NCBI RefSeq assembly: GCF_000718635.1
Contig: NZ_JOBF01000010.1
Span: forward strand, 124,001 to 188,000
From: Streptomyces varsoviensis
GTDB taxonomy: Bacteria; Actinomycetota; Actinomycetes; Streptomycetales; Streptomycetaceae
Length of the DNA: 64,000 bases
Direction of reading: 5' to 3'
Below the pieces are notes generated by a model, which saw only the letters and a list, made by a program, of their open reading frames with translations, had not been told where the DNA came from and ran no database searches. Positions 45,260-54,817 of this stretch are shown here, in pieces; position 1 is the stretch's first letter, and every line of letters begins with the position of its first letter. The translations under genes and the position numbers were made by a program.

Positions 45260-46306
45260 TCAGGCCGTGTACGGGACCTGCAGTGCGTCCCACTGCCTGC
45301 GGCCCGGCCACCCGTCGCAGTACTCGGGAGCGTCGCCGAGCTTCCGCTGCCACTTGCGGAAGGACTCGCGGTCGGCGTCGGACCACTGCGGGCCGGGTCC
45401 CTCCTCGTACGCGGAGCAGCCCTCGGCGACCAGGCGACGGCCCATGGCGGTGACGAGGGGCGAACGGGGGGCGTTCCGGAAGAAGTCCTCGCCCGGGAAG
45501 GGGGCGTAGCGCGGGGTGTCGGCGCCGGGGATCTTCAGGGTCTGGCCGGCCTGGATGCGGTCCGGATCGGTGATGCCGTTGAGGGCCATCAGCGCCTCGA
45601 CGGTGGTGTGGAACGCGTCGGCGATGGAGGAAAGGGTGTCGCCGGGCCGTACGGTGTAGGTTCCCGCCCCCGCGGAGCCGTCGTGCTCCCCGGAACCGTC
45701 GCCGCCGGAGGGCTCGCCCTTGAGGCGGCCGGCGACGCGCGAGCGCATGTCGGCCATGCTGAAGCCACGCGGGTCGATCTTGTTGTTGGTCCACTCCTTG
45801 TGGCCGATGACGCTGGCCGCGCTCCAGCCGTGGGCGCGGCAGACGGCGGCGGACACCCGCTCGATGGCCGCGAGCTGGGCGGCCGGCCACGGGTCGGCGC
45901 CGTCGCCGAGGTTGACGCACTCGAAGCCGTAGAAGCGGGTGTTGCCGTCGGTGTCGTTGGCGGTCGGGCGGGGCAGGGCGCTCTCGCGGACGACGGCGTT
46001 CAGGACGGAGCCGTCGCCCTTGCCCGCGTGGTTGGCACGGCCGTTGCCGACGAGGTGGACAGTGCCGTCCTTGGCGATGACGCCGTGGCACAGCGGGCCG
46101 GGCAGCTCGTCGTAGCCGTTGAAGCACATCTCCACGGAGGACGCGGTGCCGCTGGTGACGGTGTGGTGAATGATCACACCGTTGACCGGGCCCCAGGGGC
46201 CCTTGTGGTTGCGGTTGTGGGTGCGCCAGCCGGGGTGCTCGACGACGCGTACGCCTTCGGCCTTCAGGGCGGCGACAAGGGCGTCTGCGGTGAGGGGGGT
46301 TGCCAT
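45260..46306 (-). CDS. Endolysin: N-acetylmuramoyl-L-alanine amidase with LysM
   Basis: A 348-residue lysin. Residues ~25-185 are an Amidase_2/PGRP-type domain with zinc ligands in VIIHHTVTSG (His47/48), GHKEW (His169) and probably D178. A Gly/Ser linker leads to a LysM domain at ~216-261 (YTVRPGDTLSSIA) and then a C-terminal wall-binding domain (AMGRRLVAEGCSAYEEGPGP, ending WDALQVPYTA) typical of Streptomyces phage lysins. There is no signal peptide, so release would depend on the holin. It cleaves the amide bond between MurNAc and L-Ala. Confidence 0.9.
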   Translation of the reverse strand: MATPLTADALVAALKAEGVRVVEHPGWRTHNRNHKGPWGPVNGVIIHHTVTSGTASSVEMCFNGYDELPGPLCHGVIAKDGTVHLVGNGRANHAGKGDGSVLNAVVRESALPRPTANDTDGNTRFYGFECVNLGDGADPWPAAQLAAIERVSAAVCRAHGWSAASVIGHKEWTNNKIDPRGFSMADMRSRVAGRLKGEPSGGDGSGEHDGSAGAGTYTVRPGDTLSSIADAFHTTVEALMALNGITDPDRIQAGQTLKIPGADTPRYAPFPGEDFFRNAPRSPLVTAMGRRLVAEGCSAYEEGPGPQWSDADRESFRKWQRKLGDAPEYCDGWPGRRQWDALQVPYTA

Positions 46307-46382
46307 GTGGGTGCCTCCAGGGCGGGAAGAGGCCCCGCCCGGAGATCCCGGGCGGGGCCGTTGAAGGGGGAGGTGACGGCCG

Positions 46383-47987
46383 TCAGGCGAGCGCCATCCA
46401 GTAGCGCGTGCCGAGGACGGTGACGCCGGTGGACCAGTTGATCGAGGCCGGCAACGAGGTGTTCGACTTCGTCGGCGACAGCGCGGTGCGCGGGACGGCG
46501 TTGGAGGGGCCGAAGCGGCCCGGTACGTCGTAGCCTCCGTTGCCGGTCATGATCCGCGGGGAGTTGGCGGAGTTGGAGTACGTCAGCAGGAACGCGATGA
46601 CGTAGATGCCGGGCTGGAGGGTGACGGCGGAGGACAGCGGGATGAAGGAGGTCGCGCCGCCCACCTCGTGGGTCTCCGGGTAGACCTTGCTCAGGTCGGC
46701 GGTCTGGGCCCGGCGCTTGCCGGAGGCGTCGTAGATCCCCGCGAACGACCCGGCCGTGATGCCGCCGGACGCTCCCGAGTAGCCCAGGGTCTGCACGCAG
46801 ACGTTCTTGACGGCAGTGGCCTTCCGCAGCACGACGGCGCCGTAGTAGATGCGGCCACTGGCAGGGATGTCGCCGGGGTACGACGCGTTGAGCGCGCTCT
46901 TCCCGTCGCCCAGCCCCGGGTCGAAGGTCCAGGCGACGAACCCCAGGTCCTCCGGGGCCCAGTCGTTGGAGGAGGAGCCGTCCGCGCCGGCCGGGCCCCG
47001 CGGGCCCTCGGGGCCTCTCGGGCCGGTCTGGCCCTCGCCGACCTCGACCACGCTGCCGTCGGCGCGCTGCACGAAGAGCTTGCCGCCCGCCGAGTACAGG
47101 GACACCCCGTCCTCGGCCGCCTTGGCCGGGGCCGACCCGTTGGCCAGTTGGATCGCCCCCGCCGCGCCGGCGAGCCCTCCTGCTCCGCTGCCGACGCGCA
47201 GGTTGCTGGACACGTAGGCGTTGTTCGTCGTTTCGAGGTCGCCGGAGGTGTTGACGCGCACGTAGGACGAACCCGCCTGCACGACCAGCGGGTGCGAGCT
47301 GCCGTTGCCCTCGATGACGACGTTGCCGGCGACGCTGCCGCCGGAGGCGGACAGGGCGCCGACGTCCTCGGCGGTCAGCTTGACGTCCGGACCCGGCTTG
47401 CCGTTGACCGTGTCGACATTGCCGGTGCCGGGCGCGCCCTGGGGGCCCATGAAGTTGCCGACGGGCTTGCCCCAGTCGGTTTCGCCGCGCTGCCACAGGT
47501 CACCGGTGTCGGTGCGCAGCATCAGGTCGCCGCTGCTGCCCAGGGTCTCGGCCGGCGGGGTGTCCCCGGTGTGGATCCGGCTGCCGGGCGCGCCCTTGTC
47601 GCCGGGCGGCCCGGCGGGGCCCGGGACGGGCACGTAGTCGGGGGTGCCCGGGTCGGCGGGGGCGATCTCGGCCAGGTCGATCCGGGGGTGGTCGGCAGGC
47701 AGCAGGATCTTGTACGGGCGCCGGCCGGGCACCCCGGAGAGCCGTTCGGTGACGGTGTAGGCCCAGCTCTCCGGGTTCATGCCGGGGGTGTCGGTGGCGG
47801 GCAGGGTGACCTGCGTCCGCCCGTCGCTGTCGAGCCGGGCCTCGATGGGACCGCCGAGCATGACGTCGGTTTCGCTGTGGGTCAGCATCGAGGGCGGTTC
47901 GAAGGTGACGGAGCCGGAGAGCGGGCGGCCGTCCGGGGTCAGGTAGTGAGCGGTGACGGTGACGGTGGGGATGGATTCGGGAAGCAC
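46383..47987 (-). CDS. Collagen-like tail fibre / receptor-binding protein
   Basis: A 534-residue protein from GTG 47987 (GGAGGAG upstream). An N-terminal Ig-like part (VTVTAHYLTPDGRPLSG) is followed by three Gly-X-Y segments (GPAGPPGDKGAPG; GPQGAPGTG; GPRGPEGPRGPAGADG) flanking a beta-rich middle that includes NLRVGSGAGG. The ~190-residue C-terminal domain has no family I can name and is the likely receptor-binding head. Collagen-like spacers are usual in actinophage fibres. It should set target specificity of the tail particle. Confidence 0.8.
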   Translation of the reverse strand: MLPESIPTVTVTAHYLTPDGRPLSGSVTFEPPSMLTHSETDVMLGGPIEARLDSDGRTQVTLPATDTPGMNPESWAYTVTERLSGVPGRRPYKILLPADHPRIDLAEIAPADPGTPDYVPVPGPAGPPGDKGAPGSRIHTGDTPPAETLGSSGDLMLRTDTGDLWQRGETDWGKPVGNFMGPQGAPGTGNVDTVNGKPGPDVKLTAEDVGALSASGGSVAGNVVIEGNGSSHPLVVQAGSSYVRVNTSGDLETTNNAYVSSNLRVGSGAGGLAGAAGAIQLANGSAPAKAAEDGVSLYSAGGKLFVQRADGSVVEVGEGQTGPRGPEGPRGPAGADGSSSNDWAPEDLGFVAWTFDPGLGDGKSALNASYPGDIPASGRIYYGAVVLRKATAVKNVCVQTLGYSGASGGITAGSFAGIYDASGKRRAQTADLSKVYPETHEVGGATSFIPLSSAVTLQPGIYVIAFLLTYSNSANSPRIMTGNGGYDVPGRFGPSNAVPRTALSPTKSNTSLPASINWSTGVTVLGTRYWMALA

Positions 47988-48151
47988 GAGGTGAGGTCTC
48001 CTCCTCTGCTGGTGGGTGACGGCCGACGGTGCGGCGGTGCGTACCGGGGCCGGCACGCGCGACGCGCGGCACCCGCGGCCCGGCCGGGACCGGGCCGCGG
48101 GGGGCGGCGTCGGAACGGGAAGTCAGGGAATCCGGAGGTCGGTACGGAACG

Positions 48152-48862
48152 TCAGGACTGGACTCCGTACAGGGCGCGCGGCGAACACCGCACGCTGCTG
48201 GTGTCGTTGGCCGCGCGGGCCTGGATCTGGAATTCGACGGGGCTGTCGTAGTCCACCCCGATGGGCTCGGTGAACAGCAGGGTGGTCTGCGCGGTGGGGC
48301 CGACCTGTCGTTCGTTCACCAGCAGCCGCAGCTCGCCGCCGTCGCCCGTGGCCTCCATGGCCACCAGGCAGTACAGCCGCGGGTGCTGCACGATGGCGTC
48401 ACCGCTGTAGAGAGTGGTCCACTCGGTGGCCGAGGTGGACTCCCAGCGGGCGGTGTCCTGCGGGGTCGGCTGCGGGTACGGGATGTAGGGCCGGGCCAGC
48501 CCGGAGCCCTGCGCGTCGTCGGCCAGTACGGCGTTGCCGCTGTGGTCGAAGACCTGCACCGGCTGGCGGCCCGCGGCGTCGGGGGCCTGGCTCCGTACGG
48601 TCAGCGCGGCCTTGCCGTCGTCGCGCCGGACGACCATGCCCCGCTGCCGCGTGCCGTCGGGCCAGTCGGGGCGCAGTTGGCCGATGTGGACGAGGTCACC
48701 GCCGTGGCCCTTGACCTGGAACTGCCCGTCGTCGCCGATCAGGAGGTTGCCGTCGAGGACGTCGTTCATCGCGGGGCGGGTGTTGGCGCTGCCCATCAGG
48801 GCCCGCACCTGCCGTTCCAGATCGCGGATGCGGTCCAGCAGGTCGGTGGGGATCGCGGCCAT
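48152..48862 (-). CDS. Baseplate/tail-tip protein, 236 aa
   Basis: A 236-residue protein: a short coiled N-terminus (LLDRIRDLERQVRALMG), then beta-rich sequence with GNLLIGDDGQFQVKGHGG and a C-terminal jelly-roll-like part. I do not recognise a named family, but equivalents follow the hub gene in actinophage tails. The ATG directly abuts the hub gene stop, so the two are co-translated. It probably connects hub to fibre. Confidence 0.6.
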   Translation of the reverse strand: MAAIPTDLLDRIRDLERQVRALMGSANTRPAMNDVLDGNLLIGDDGQFQVKGHGGDLVHIGQLRPDWPDGTRQRGMVVRRDDGKAALTVRSQAPDAAGRQPVQVFDHSGNAVLADDAQGSGLARPYIPYPQPTPQDTARWESTSATEWTTLYSGDAIVQHPRLYCLVAMEATGDGGELRLLVNERQVGPTAQTTLLFTEPIGVDYDSPVEFQIQARAANDTSSVRCSPRALYGVQS

Positions 48863-49981
48863 CTACATCCCTTCGAGATAGAGCTTGGCGGTCTCGGCCT
48901 TGGCCCGCTCCGGCGGGGTCACGGCGAGGCCGACGACCCGGTAGCGGGAGTCGGAGCCCTCGGGGTTCCACAGGTCGTGGATGCGGAGCCGGACCGTGGC
49001 CCCGAGCAGGGCCGGGGTGATGCGGCCGTCCACGCGGACGGTCGCCTCGGGGATGACCTCGGGCATGTGGGCACGGGCCAGTTCGGCGGCGGCGAGGCCG
49101 TCGAGGGTCTTCTTGTCGCTGACCGAGCTGTTGTCGGAGGTGCCCTCCAGGCGGGGCCAGCCGGCCTCCAGGTCCGCGTCGAATGCCTTGACGTCGGACA
49201 TGGTGGGGACCGACTCCTGGGCCTGGTTGGTGTTGTCGCTCGCTCCCCGCGCGACCCACACATTGGCCTGTACGGTCGCGTCGGTCGGGATGCTGTACGA
49301 CAGCAGCGGCCCGGGGCGGTCCAGCACGATCTCCGAGGCGCCGGTACGGACCTTCGGGTGGCCGAGCTGGAGCCGCTTGACGCGCCGGGCGGTGCTCGGG
49401 TCGCGGTAGCAGTGCACCCGCCACTCGAAGCCGTCCTCCAGGGCGGCGAGCTTGTCCACCAGTTCCCGGACCCGGGCCACGTCGGTGCGCGCGTAGGACT
49501 GGCCGCGCCGCACACCGGAAAGCTCGCGTCCGTACTCGATGCCGATGTCGCCGCCCGGCTGGGCCTGGACGTGGTCGATCAGCGCCCGCACGATGTCGAA
49601 CTGGTCGACACCGGTGGCCACCAGGTCGGTGGAGAGGATGCGGTGGTCGAGATACGAGTCGAAGGTGCCGGCTTGGATCTCCGCCGTCATCCGGCCCTGC
49701 TCGTCGCCGGCGGGGGTGCAGGTCCACAGGATGCCGCCCCACCAGATGTCGGAGCCGCGCTCCAGCCAGACCGCGGTGCGGCCGGGCTGGAGCGCGGTGC
49801 GCGCCCGCTGGGCCAGGTGCCGGTCGGGCAGCGGGACCGTGGCCCGCAGCGAGCCGGGCTTGCCGATGTAGTCGTCGAACTGGACGCCCGTCAGCGGCAG
49901 GCTGTCGACGACCTGGTCGGTGCGCAGGTCGCAGAAGAGCGCGCGGTAGGTGTGATCGGGCGTCGCGAGGTGATCGCTCAT
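48863..49981 (-). CDS. Tail hub protein (siphovirus Gp37-like)
   Basis: A 372-residue protein from ATG 49981. It resembles the ReqiPepy6 Gp37-like/minor tail family: PLTGVQFDDYIGKPGSLRA near the start, WWGGILWTC, FDSYLDHRILSTDL, then a C-terminal domain with VRLRIHDLWNPEG and GLAVTPPE. Such proteins form the central baseplate hub (Tal equivalent) below Dit. Its position between Dit and the fibre fits. Confidence 0.75.
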   Translation of the reverse strand: MSDHLATPDHTYRALFCDLRTDQVVDSLPLTGVQFDDYIGKPGSLRATVPLPDRHLAQRARTALQPGRTAVWLERGSDIWWGGILWTCTPAGDEQGRMTAEIQAGTFDSYLDHRILSTDLVATGVDQFDIVRALIDHVQAQPGGDIGIEYGRELSGVRRGQSYARTDVARVRELVDKLAALEDGFEWRVHCYRDPSTARRVKRLQLGHPKVRTGASEIVLDRPGPLLSYSIPTDATVQANVWVARGASDNTNQAQESVPTMSDVKAFDADLEAGWPRLEGTSDNSSVSDKKTLDGLAAAELARAHMPEVIPEATVRVDGRITPALLGATVRLRIHDLWNPEGSDSRYRVVGLAVTPPERAKAETAKLYLEGM

Positions 49982-49989
49982 GGCCGTGC

Positions 49990-51015
49990 CTAGTCGGTGT
50001 AGTACGAGACGGCGTCGAGCGAGATCCACACGGGGTTGTCGAACCCCTCGTACGTGCGCAGCTCGCCCCCCGACGTGATCTCGACGCGGGTCACCGACGG
50101 ACCCGTCCTGTTCTGCGTGCGCGGCGAGGCCCAGGCGAACTCCCGGCCGCCGCCCGGCCGCAGGTCGGGCGGGAGGACGGCGATGACGTCGCCGCTGGCG
50201 ATGGGCTTCTCGTCGTTCCGGCCGATCCGGCCGCGCAGCGTCACCAGGCTGCCGGAGCGGCGCCAGGCGGCGTTCGTACCGTGCCCGGGGTTGCCGTATC
50301 CGGCGGCGAGCTTGAGCGGCTGCCAGCCCGTCACGTCCGGGTAGGGGCGCCATTCCTTGCCGTTCCAGCGTTCCAGGCCGACGGAGTCGGTGTCGCGGTA
50401 CTGGCCGGGGTAGCTGCCCGGCGTGCTGTCGCCCGAGGTGCGCGGGACGATGCCGCCGACCGCGACGGTCGGGCGGCGGAGGTCCAGCACGGCGCCGCTC
50501 TGCCAGCCGATGCCGCCGGTGCCCGCCGAGGCGCCCGCGGGCACCGTGACAGCGGCCAGAGCCAGCGCCGCGGTCGGCGTCTGCGGGGCGACCGGCTTCC
50601 CGGCCGGTTCGCCCTGGATGACCTCCAGTACGGCGGCGGTGCGGTCGGAGGTGTCGTGCTGGGCGTCGTAGATTCGCAGGACGACCAGGTCGATCCGGGG
50701 GTTGTTCGGGTCGCCGTCGGCGAAGTCGACGGTGATGTGGTCGGTGACGGCGACCGGGTAGGCCCCGGCGGGCTCGCTGCTCTGGATGACGGCGCGGCCG
50801 GGGGCCACCTTCGCGGACATCCCAGCGGCGTCACTGAAGACGTACAGGCCTTCCAACTGGCTCCGGCCGTCCCGGGAACCGGGAATGATCCCGTCCCGCG
50901 AGGTCAGCGGGCCCGTGGGGGTGAGCGTGCCGATCGGCGCGAGCCGGGTGTCGACGCGGGTCTGGCCTCCATCCGCGTCGGTGCGGTTGACCAGCCAGGC
51001 GCTGCGTATGTTCAT
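49990..51015 (-). CDS. Baseplate/minor tail protein, 341 aa
   Basis: A 341-residue protein beginning MNIRSAWLVNRTDADGGQTR. The first ~180 residues have the pattern seen in actinophage baseplate proteins (GLYVFSDAAGMSAKVAPGRAV, NNPRIDLVVLRIYDA); the C-terminal half resembles a carbohydrate-binding or jelly-roll head (WRRSGSLVTLRGRIGR). It lies between Dit and hub. Its precise role is inferred from order only. Confidence 0.65.
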   Translation of the reverse strand: MNIRSAWLVNRTDADGGQTRVDTRLAPIGTLTPTGPLTSRDGIIPGSRDGRSQLEGLYVFSDAAGMSAKVAPGRAVIQSSEPAGAYPVAVTDHITVDFADGDPNNPRIDLVVLRIYDAQHDTSDRTAAVLEVIQGEPAGKPVAPQTPTAALALAAVTVPAGASAGTGGIGWQSGAVLDLRRPTVAVGGIVPRTSGDSTPGSYPGQYRDTDSVGLERWNGKEWRPYPDVTGWQPLKLAAGYGNPGHGTNAAWRRSGSLVTLRGRIGRNDEKPIASGDVIAVLPPDLRPGGGREFAWASPRTQNRTGPSVTRVEITSGGELRTYEGFDNPVWISLDAVSYYTD

Positions 51016-51072
51016 GTCCGTGCTCCATTTCTCCGGGTGCGTGGTGGGGTGGGGTGGGCGAGGGGGCGACCG

Positions 51073-52017
51073 TCACCAGTGCGCGTCGCGCCAGGTCACC
51101 GTCACCGAGGCGCGCGGATCGACCCGGCCGGGGGCCGACCGGAAGGCCAGCGACGAGGTGCCCGGCCGCAGTTGGAAGCGCTGCTCGGGGATCGAGGACG
51201 CGGTGGCGGTGTGGATGCGCGAGGTGGTGCCGTTGAGGGTGACCGTGCCCGCGGTGGTGTCGACGGTCAGGACGTCGGATTCGGCGAGGGCGATGTCGTA
51301 CTGGAGCTGCGTGCCGTCGGAGAGGCGGGTCAGCGAGGGCCGCCGCACCGGGCCGCGGAACTCGACGACCGGGTTGACCGGCGCATCGCCCCCGTTGGTC
51401 GCGGTGACGGTGCCGTCGGCGATGAAGTCGGCGGTTCCCCACTCCAGCGGCCAGCGCAGACCCTCCGCGCCGCCGGCCCGGTCCGCGCCGTCCCACACCA
51501 GGCCCGGCTCGGGCACCGGCAGGGTGGTGCGCACGCTCTGCTCGGACGAGGAGAAGCGGCGCGGGTCGGTGCTCAGCCACTGGAGGGTGGCCTTGGCGAC
51601 GCCCTGGGTCTGGTACGTACGGTCCAGCGGGATGACGCGGCGGTCCACCCGGGCCCGGCAGGCCAGGGTCTCGCCGTGCAGCCGCACGGCCAGCCACTGC
51701 TCGCTGTCGTGCACGCCGGTGGCCGCGCGGAACTCCCGCGCGACGTCCGCGGCCTGCTCCGGGCGGCCGGGCAGCAGCCAGACGGCCGCGGAGACGGTCC
51801 GCGGCTTGGCCCACTGCGCGCCGGGCCAGGAGCCGTGCTGGTCGGGCCGGGCCACGTCGGCGGAGTCGAGGCCGGGCAGGTCGTCCCAGCCGGTCAGCCC
51901 CGTGCTGTCGATCTGGTACGGCGTGCCGGGGCCGAAAAGGAGACCGGCCCACTGGATCTGCCCATCGCGGGTGATCAGTGAGCCGGGGGTGTCGGTGTTG
52001 TGCTGTGCGGTGGCCAT
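51073..52017 (-). CDS. Distal tail protein (Dit-like)
   Basis: A 314-residue phage-tail-domain protein from ATG 52017 (GGAGGTGAGG at good spacing). It shows the siphophage Dit pattern: IQWAGLLFGPGTPYQID at the N-terminus, RTVSAAVWLLP, then YQTQGVAKATLQWLSTDPRRF and a C-terminal galectin-like part ending VTVTWRDAHW. Dit forms a hexameric ring joining tail tube to baseplate. It directly follows the tape-measure genes, as in lambda-like and TP901-like tails. Confidence 0.8.
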   Translation of the reverse strand: MATAQHNTDTPGSLITRDGQIQWAGLLFGPGTPYQIDSTGLTGWDDLPGLDSADVARPDQHGSWPGAQWAKPRTVSAAVWLLPGRPEQAADVAREFRAATGVHDSEQWLAVRLHGETLACRARVDRRVIPLDRTYQTQGVAKATLQWLSTDPRRFSSSEQSVRTTLPVPEPGLVWDGADRAGGAEGLRWPLEWGTADFIADGTVTATNGGDAPVNPVVEFRGPVRRPSLTRLSDGTQLQYDIALAESDVLTVDTTAGTVTLNGTTSRIHTATASSIPEQRFQLRPGTSSLAFRSAPGRVDPRASVTVTWRDAHW

Positions 52018-52025
52018 GAGTGGCC

Positions 52026-53327
52026 TCACCTCCGTGTGTGTGCGCCGGTCCGGGCGAGGAAGAGGAGGTCCTCGGCGATGGCGTGGGCGCCGCGGCCGGT
52101 GGGCTCTTCGTAGTGGTCGAGATGGGGCCCGGCCGGTCCCGCGGGGCCGCCCGCGGCGAACGCGGCGGTCCGGGCGAGCAGCCGGCCGAGTTTGGTCAGC
52201 GGCAGGACGACCTCGGTCTCGCCGGCCTCGGCGAGGATGACGGGGACGCCTCCGGTACGGGGCGTGACGACGCCGCCCTCGGCGAGCATCGGGATCTTCG
52301 AGAGGTTCACCCCGAACTTCTTGCCGAGGATGTTGACGCTCAGGCTGTTGAGGCCGTCGATGACGCGGTTCGCGAAGCCGATCACGGCGTTGACCGGGCC
52401 CTTGATAATGCCGATCACGGTCTGCAACGCGCTCTTGACGATGCCGGCCATGCCGGAGAGCGTGCGCGACATCGCCGACTTGACCGTACGGAACGCCTTG
52501 GCGGGCCCTTGGGTCAGCCAGTTGAGCACCGGCTGGAGGACGCGCTTGAAGCCGCCCCAGACGGTGGAGATCACGGACCTGATGGCATTGGTCGCCGAAC
52601 TGACGCCCGAGCGCACCCCGTTGAAGGCGCGGGAGAGCGGCCCTCCGATCGCCCTGATGACGCCCGAGATGACCGACTTGATGCCGTTCCACACCTTCGC
52701 CACGGCCGTACCGATCCCCTTCATCAGGGGCGTGACGACCTTCGCGATCGACTTGAAGGTCCTGCCCGCGAGGTCGAAGACCTGCTTCATGATCTTCTGC
52801 GCGGTCTTCGACTGGAGCGCCGTCTCGACGAGCTCCATGACGAAGGGCGCGACCAGCGAGATCAGCAGCCCCCAGGGGTTGGCCTTCATGGCGAGGTTGA
52901 CGGCCTTGATGGCCTTGGAAGCGCTGGTCAGGCCCTTGCGGAACGGGCCGGTGAGCTTGGTGCCCGTCTTGGCGCCCTTGTTGGCGACCGAGGCGGAACG
53001 GCCCGCCAGCTCCGCCGACCCCTTGATCTTCTTGAGCTCCCGAGCGCACTGCTTGAAGCCCGTACGCCCGCGGTTCAGCCCCGGAGCGGCGGTACCCGCC
53101 GTCTTCGCGAACGCGGTGACCGAACGGCCCGCCACCCCGGCCCCGCGCACGAACTGCTTGGACTCCCGGGCGCTCTGGTCGGCGGAGCGCTTGACCGCGT
53201 CGGCGGACCGGGCGGCGGCGGCGATACCGGCGAGGTTGGCCCGTATGCCACGCTGCGCCTGGCCGAGGGCGGAGCCGAACCCCGCGAACGCGCCGGACGC
53301 GCCGGCCAGGGCTGCTGCCGCTGCCAT
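52026..53327 (-). CDS. Tape-measure protein 2
   Basis: A 433-residue, mostly helical and strongly basic protein. It has repeating VWNGIKSVISG-like amphipathic helices, a hydrophobic stretch (NPWGLLISLVAPFVMELVETA) near residue 150, and the tape-measure C-terminus LAEGGVVTPRTGGVPVILAEAGETEVVLPL. It is a clear paralogue of the next upstream gene, 4 bp away. Usual siphophage tape measures are a single protein of 700-2000 residues, so this is short. Confidence 0.82.
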   Translation of the reverse strand: MAAAAALAGASGAFAGFGSALGQAQRGIRANLAGIAAAARSADAVKRSADQSARESKQFVRGAGVAGRSVTAFAKTAGTAAPGLNRGRTGFKQCARELKKIKGSAELAGRSASVANKGAKTGTKLTGPFRKGLTSASKAIKAVNLAMKANPWGLLISLVAPFVMELVETALQSKTAQKIMKQVFDLAGRTFKSIAKVVTPLMKGIGTAVAKVWNGIKSVISGVIRAIGGPLSRAFNGVRSGVSSATNAIRSVISTVWGGFKRVLQPVLNWLTQGPAKAFRTVKSAMSRTLSGMAGIVKSALQTVIGIIKGPVNAVIGFANRVIDGLNSLSVNILGKKFGVNLSKIPMLAEGGVVTPRTGGVPVILAEAGETEVVLPLTKLGRLLARTAAFAAGGPAGPAGPHLDHYEEPTGRGAHAIAEDLLFLARTGAHTRR

Positions 53328-53331
53328 GTCC

Positions 53332-54537
53332 TCACCCCCGGGCCTTGGCGAGGAACATCAGCGCCGCCGCGGTCTCGTTGGGGTCGCTGGTCTGCGTCGC
53401 GTAGTAGTTCTCGATGCGGAAGCCGCCGGAACCGTTCGCGGAGGCGGCCAGGGCCACGCCACCGGAGCGGCGGCCCAGCGCTGCGCCGGACAGCAGCCGG
53501 TCCAGCTTGGACAGCGGCATCACGGCCTCCGCCTCGCCGGCCTCGGCGACGAGCGCCGGCACGCCCCCGCTGTGCGGGCCGACAACGCCGCCCTCGGCGA
53601 GCCGCGGAATCCTCGGGATGCTGACCCCGAACGTCTTCCCACCGACGAAGGGCACCCAGCCCGGGATCGACACCTTGATCCCGTTGAGCTTGTCGATGGC
53701 GCTGTTGATGAGCCCGATGACGGCGTTGACCGGGCTCCGCACCGCGCTCTTGATGCCGTTGAAGGCGCGACTGGCGATGCCCGACAGCCCGTTCCAAGCG
53801 CTCGACAACGCCCCCTTGACCTTGTTGAAGACCTTGGGGACGGCCGAGCCGATCCAGTTGACGACCGGGCTGATGACGCGCTTGATGGCGTTCCAGGCGC
53901 CGGAGATCACGCTCTTCACCGCGTTCATCACCGTGGTGATGACTTTCTTCCACGCGTTGAAGTACGTCTTGATGACCGTGGCGACGGCCTTCACGACGAC
54001 GGTGATGGCCTTCTTGATGCCGTTCCAGACCGTCTTGATCAGCTTGCCGATCGACTTCATGATCGGGCTGATGACCTTCATGGCGGCCTTGACGACCTGG
54101 CCGATGACAGCGAAGGCCTTCTTCATGACCTTCTGCAACGTCTTCGACTTGGTCGCCATCTGCACGACCTTCTCGATGAGCGGCGCCAGAAGCCCGAGCA
54201 ACATCCCGATGATGTTGCCCTTCATCTCCTTGTTGAGCGTCTTGAACCCGCCGGCCGCCTTCTTCAGCCCGCCCTGGAACTTCCCCATGGCAGGCCCGCC
54301 CTTACCGGCCTCCTTCCCGACCTTGGACACCGCCCGCGCCGCCTGATCGGCGGCCGTCTTCATGCCCTTGAGCTCGCGGTTCGTCTGCTTGACACCGTTC
54401 TTGACCTTGTTGACCCCGGTCCCGGCGGTAGTGGCCTGCCGGCCGAGCGCGGTGGCGGACTTCCCGGCGGTGTCGAGGCCGGTTTTGAAATTTCTCAGTG
54501 AGCCGGAGGCTCTACCGAGGGCTTGCACTAGAGACAT
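53332..54537 (-). CDS. Tape-measure protein 1
   Basis: A 401-residue helical, Lys-rich protein with VWNGIKKAITVVVKAV-type repeats, a hydrophobic segment (GNIIGMLLGLLAPLIEKVV) near residue 110 and the C-terminal RLAEGGVVGPHSGGVPALVAEAGEAEAVMPLSKLDR. It shares layout and motifs with the following gene. Only a weak Shine-Dalgarno (GGAT) precedes its ATG, and the upstream AT-rich cargo separates it from the chaperone genes, so it may use its own promoter. Confidence 0.82.
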   Translation of the reverse strand: MSLVQALGRASGSLRNFKTGLDTAGKSATALGRQATTAGTGVNKVKNGVKQTNRELKGMKTAADQAARAVSKVGKEAGKGGPAMGKFQGGLKKAAGGFKTLNKEMKGNIIGMLLGLLAPLIEKVVQMATKSKTLQKVMKKAFAVIGQVVKAAMKVISPIMKSIGKLIKTVWNGIKKAITVVVKAVATVIKTYFNAWKKVITTVMNAVKSVISGAWNAIKRVISPVVNWIGSAVPKVFNKVKGALSSAWNGLSGIASRAFNGIKSAVRSPVNAVIGLINSAIDKLNGIKVSIPGWVPFVGGKTFGVSIPRIPRLAEGGVVGPHSGGVPALVAEAGEAEAVMPLSKLDRLLSGAALGRRSGGVALAASANGSGGFRIENYYATQTSDPNETAAALMFLAKARG

Positions 54538-54817
54538 GTGTTATCCAATTCGCGGTGTGCGGTGCCGCGCGCGGCTCACCCCAGCGCGGTACATCAAACT
54601 ATTGACGCGCGCCTCAATACCACGGATATCGAGAAGATACATAGATCAGACCGCTCAGATTCTCTAATTCCGTAAACCCGACCCAGGCGCCCTTGGCCGA
54701 TGAATACCTGCGAAACGAGCACTGAAAGCGGGGCGGCACTATAGTGTCGGCCGACCACATACAGTTTCCCCACTCGACGCTCCGTCGAGACCTGTTACAC
54801 CACAGGGGTATCCCTAT
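54538..54817. other. AT-richer spacer upstream of tape measures
   Basis: A 280-bp non-coding stretch with clearly lower GC than the flanks (for example AGATACATAGATCAG near 54640). It may contain the minus-strand promoter for tape measures and downstream genes. No dyad or small gene stands out. Confidence 0.45.
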
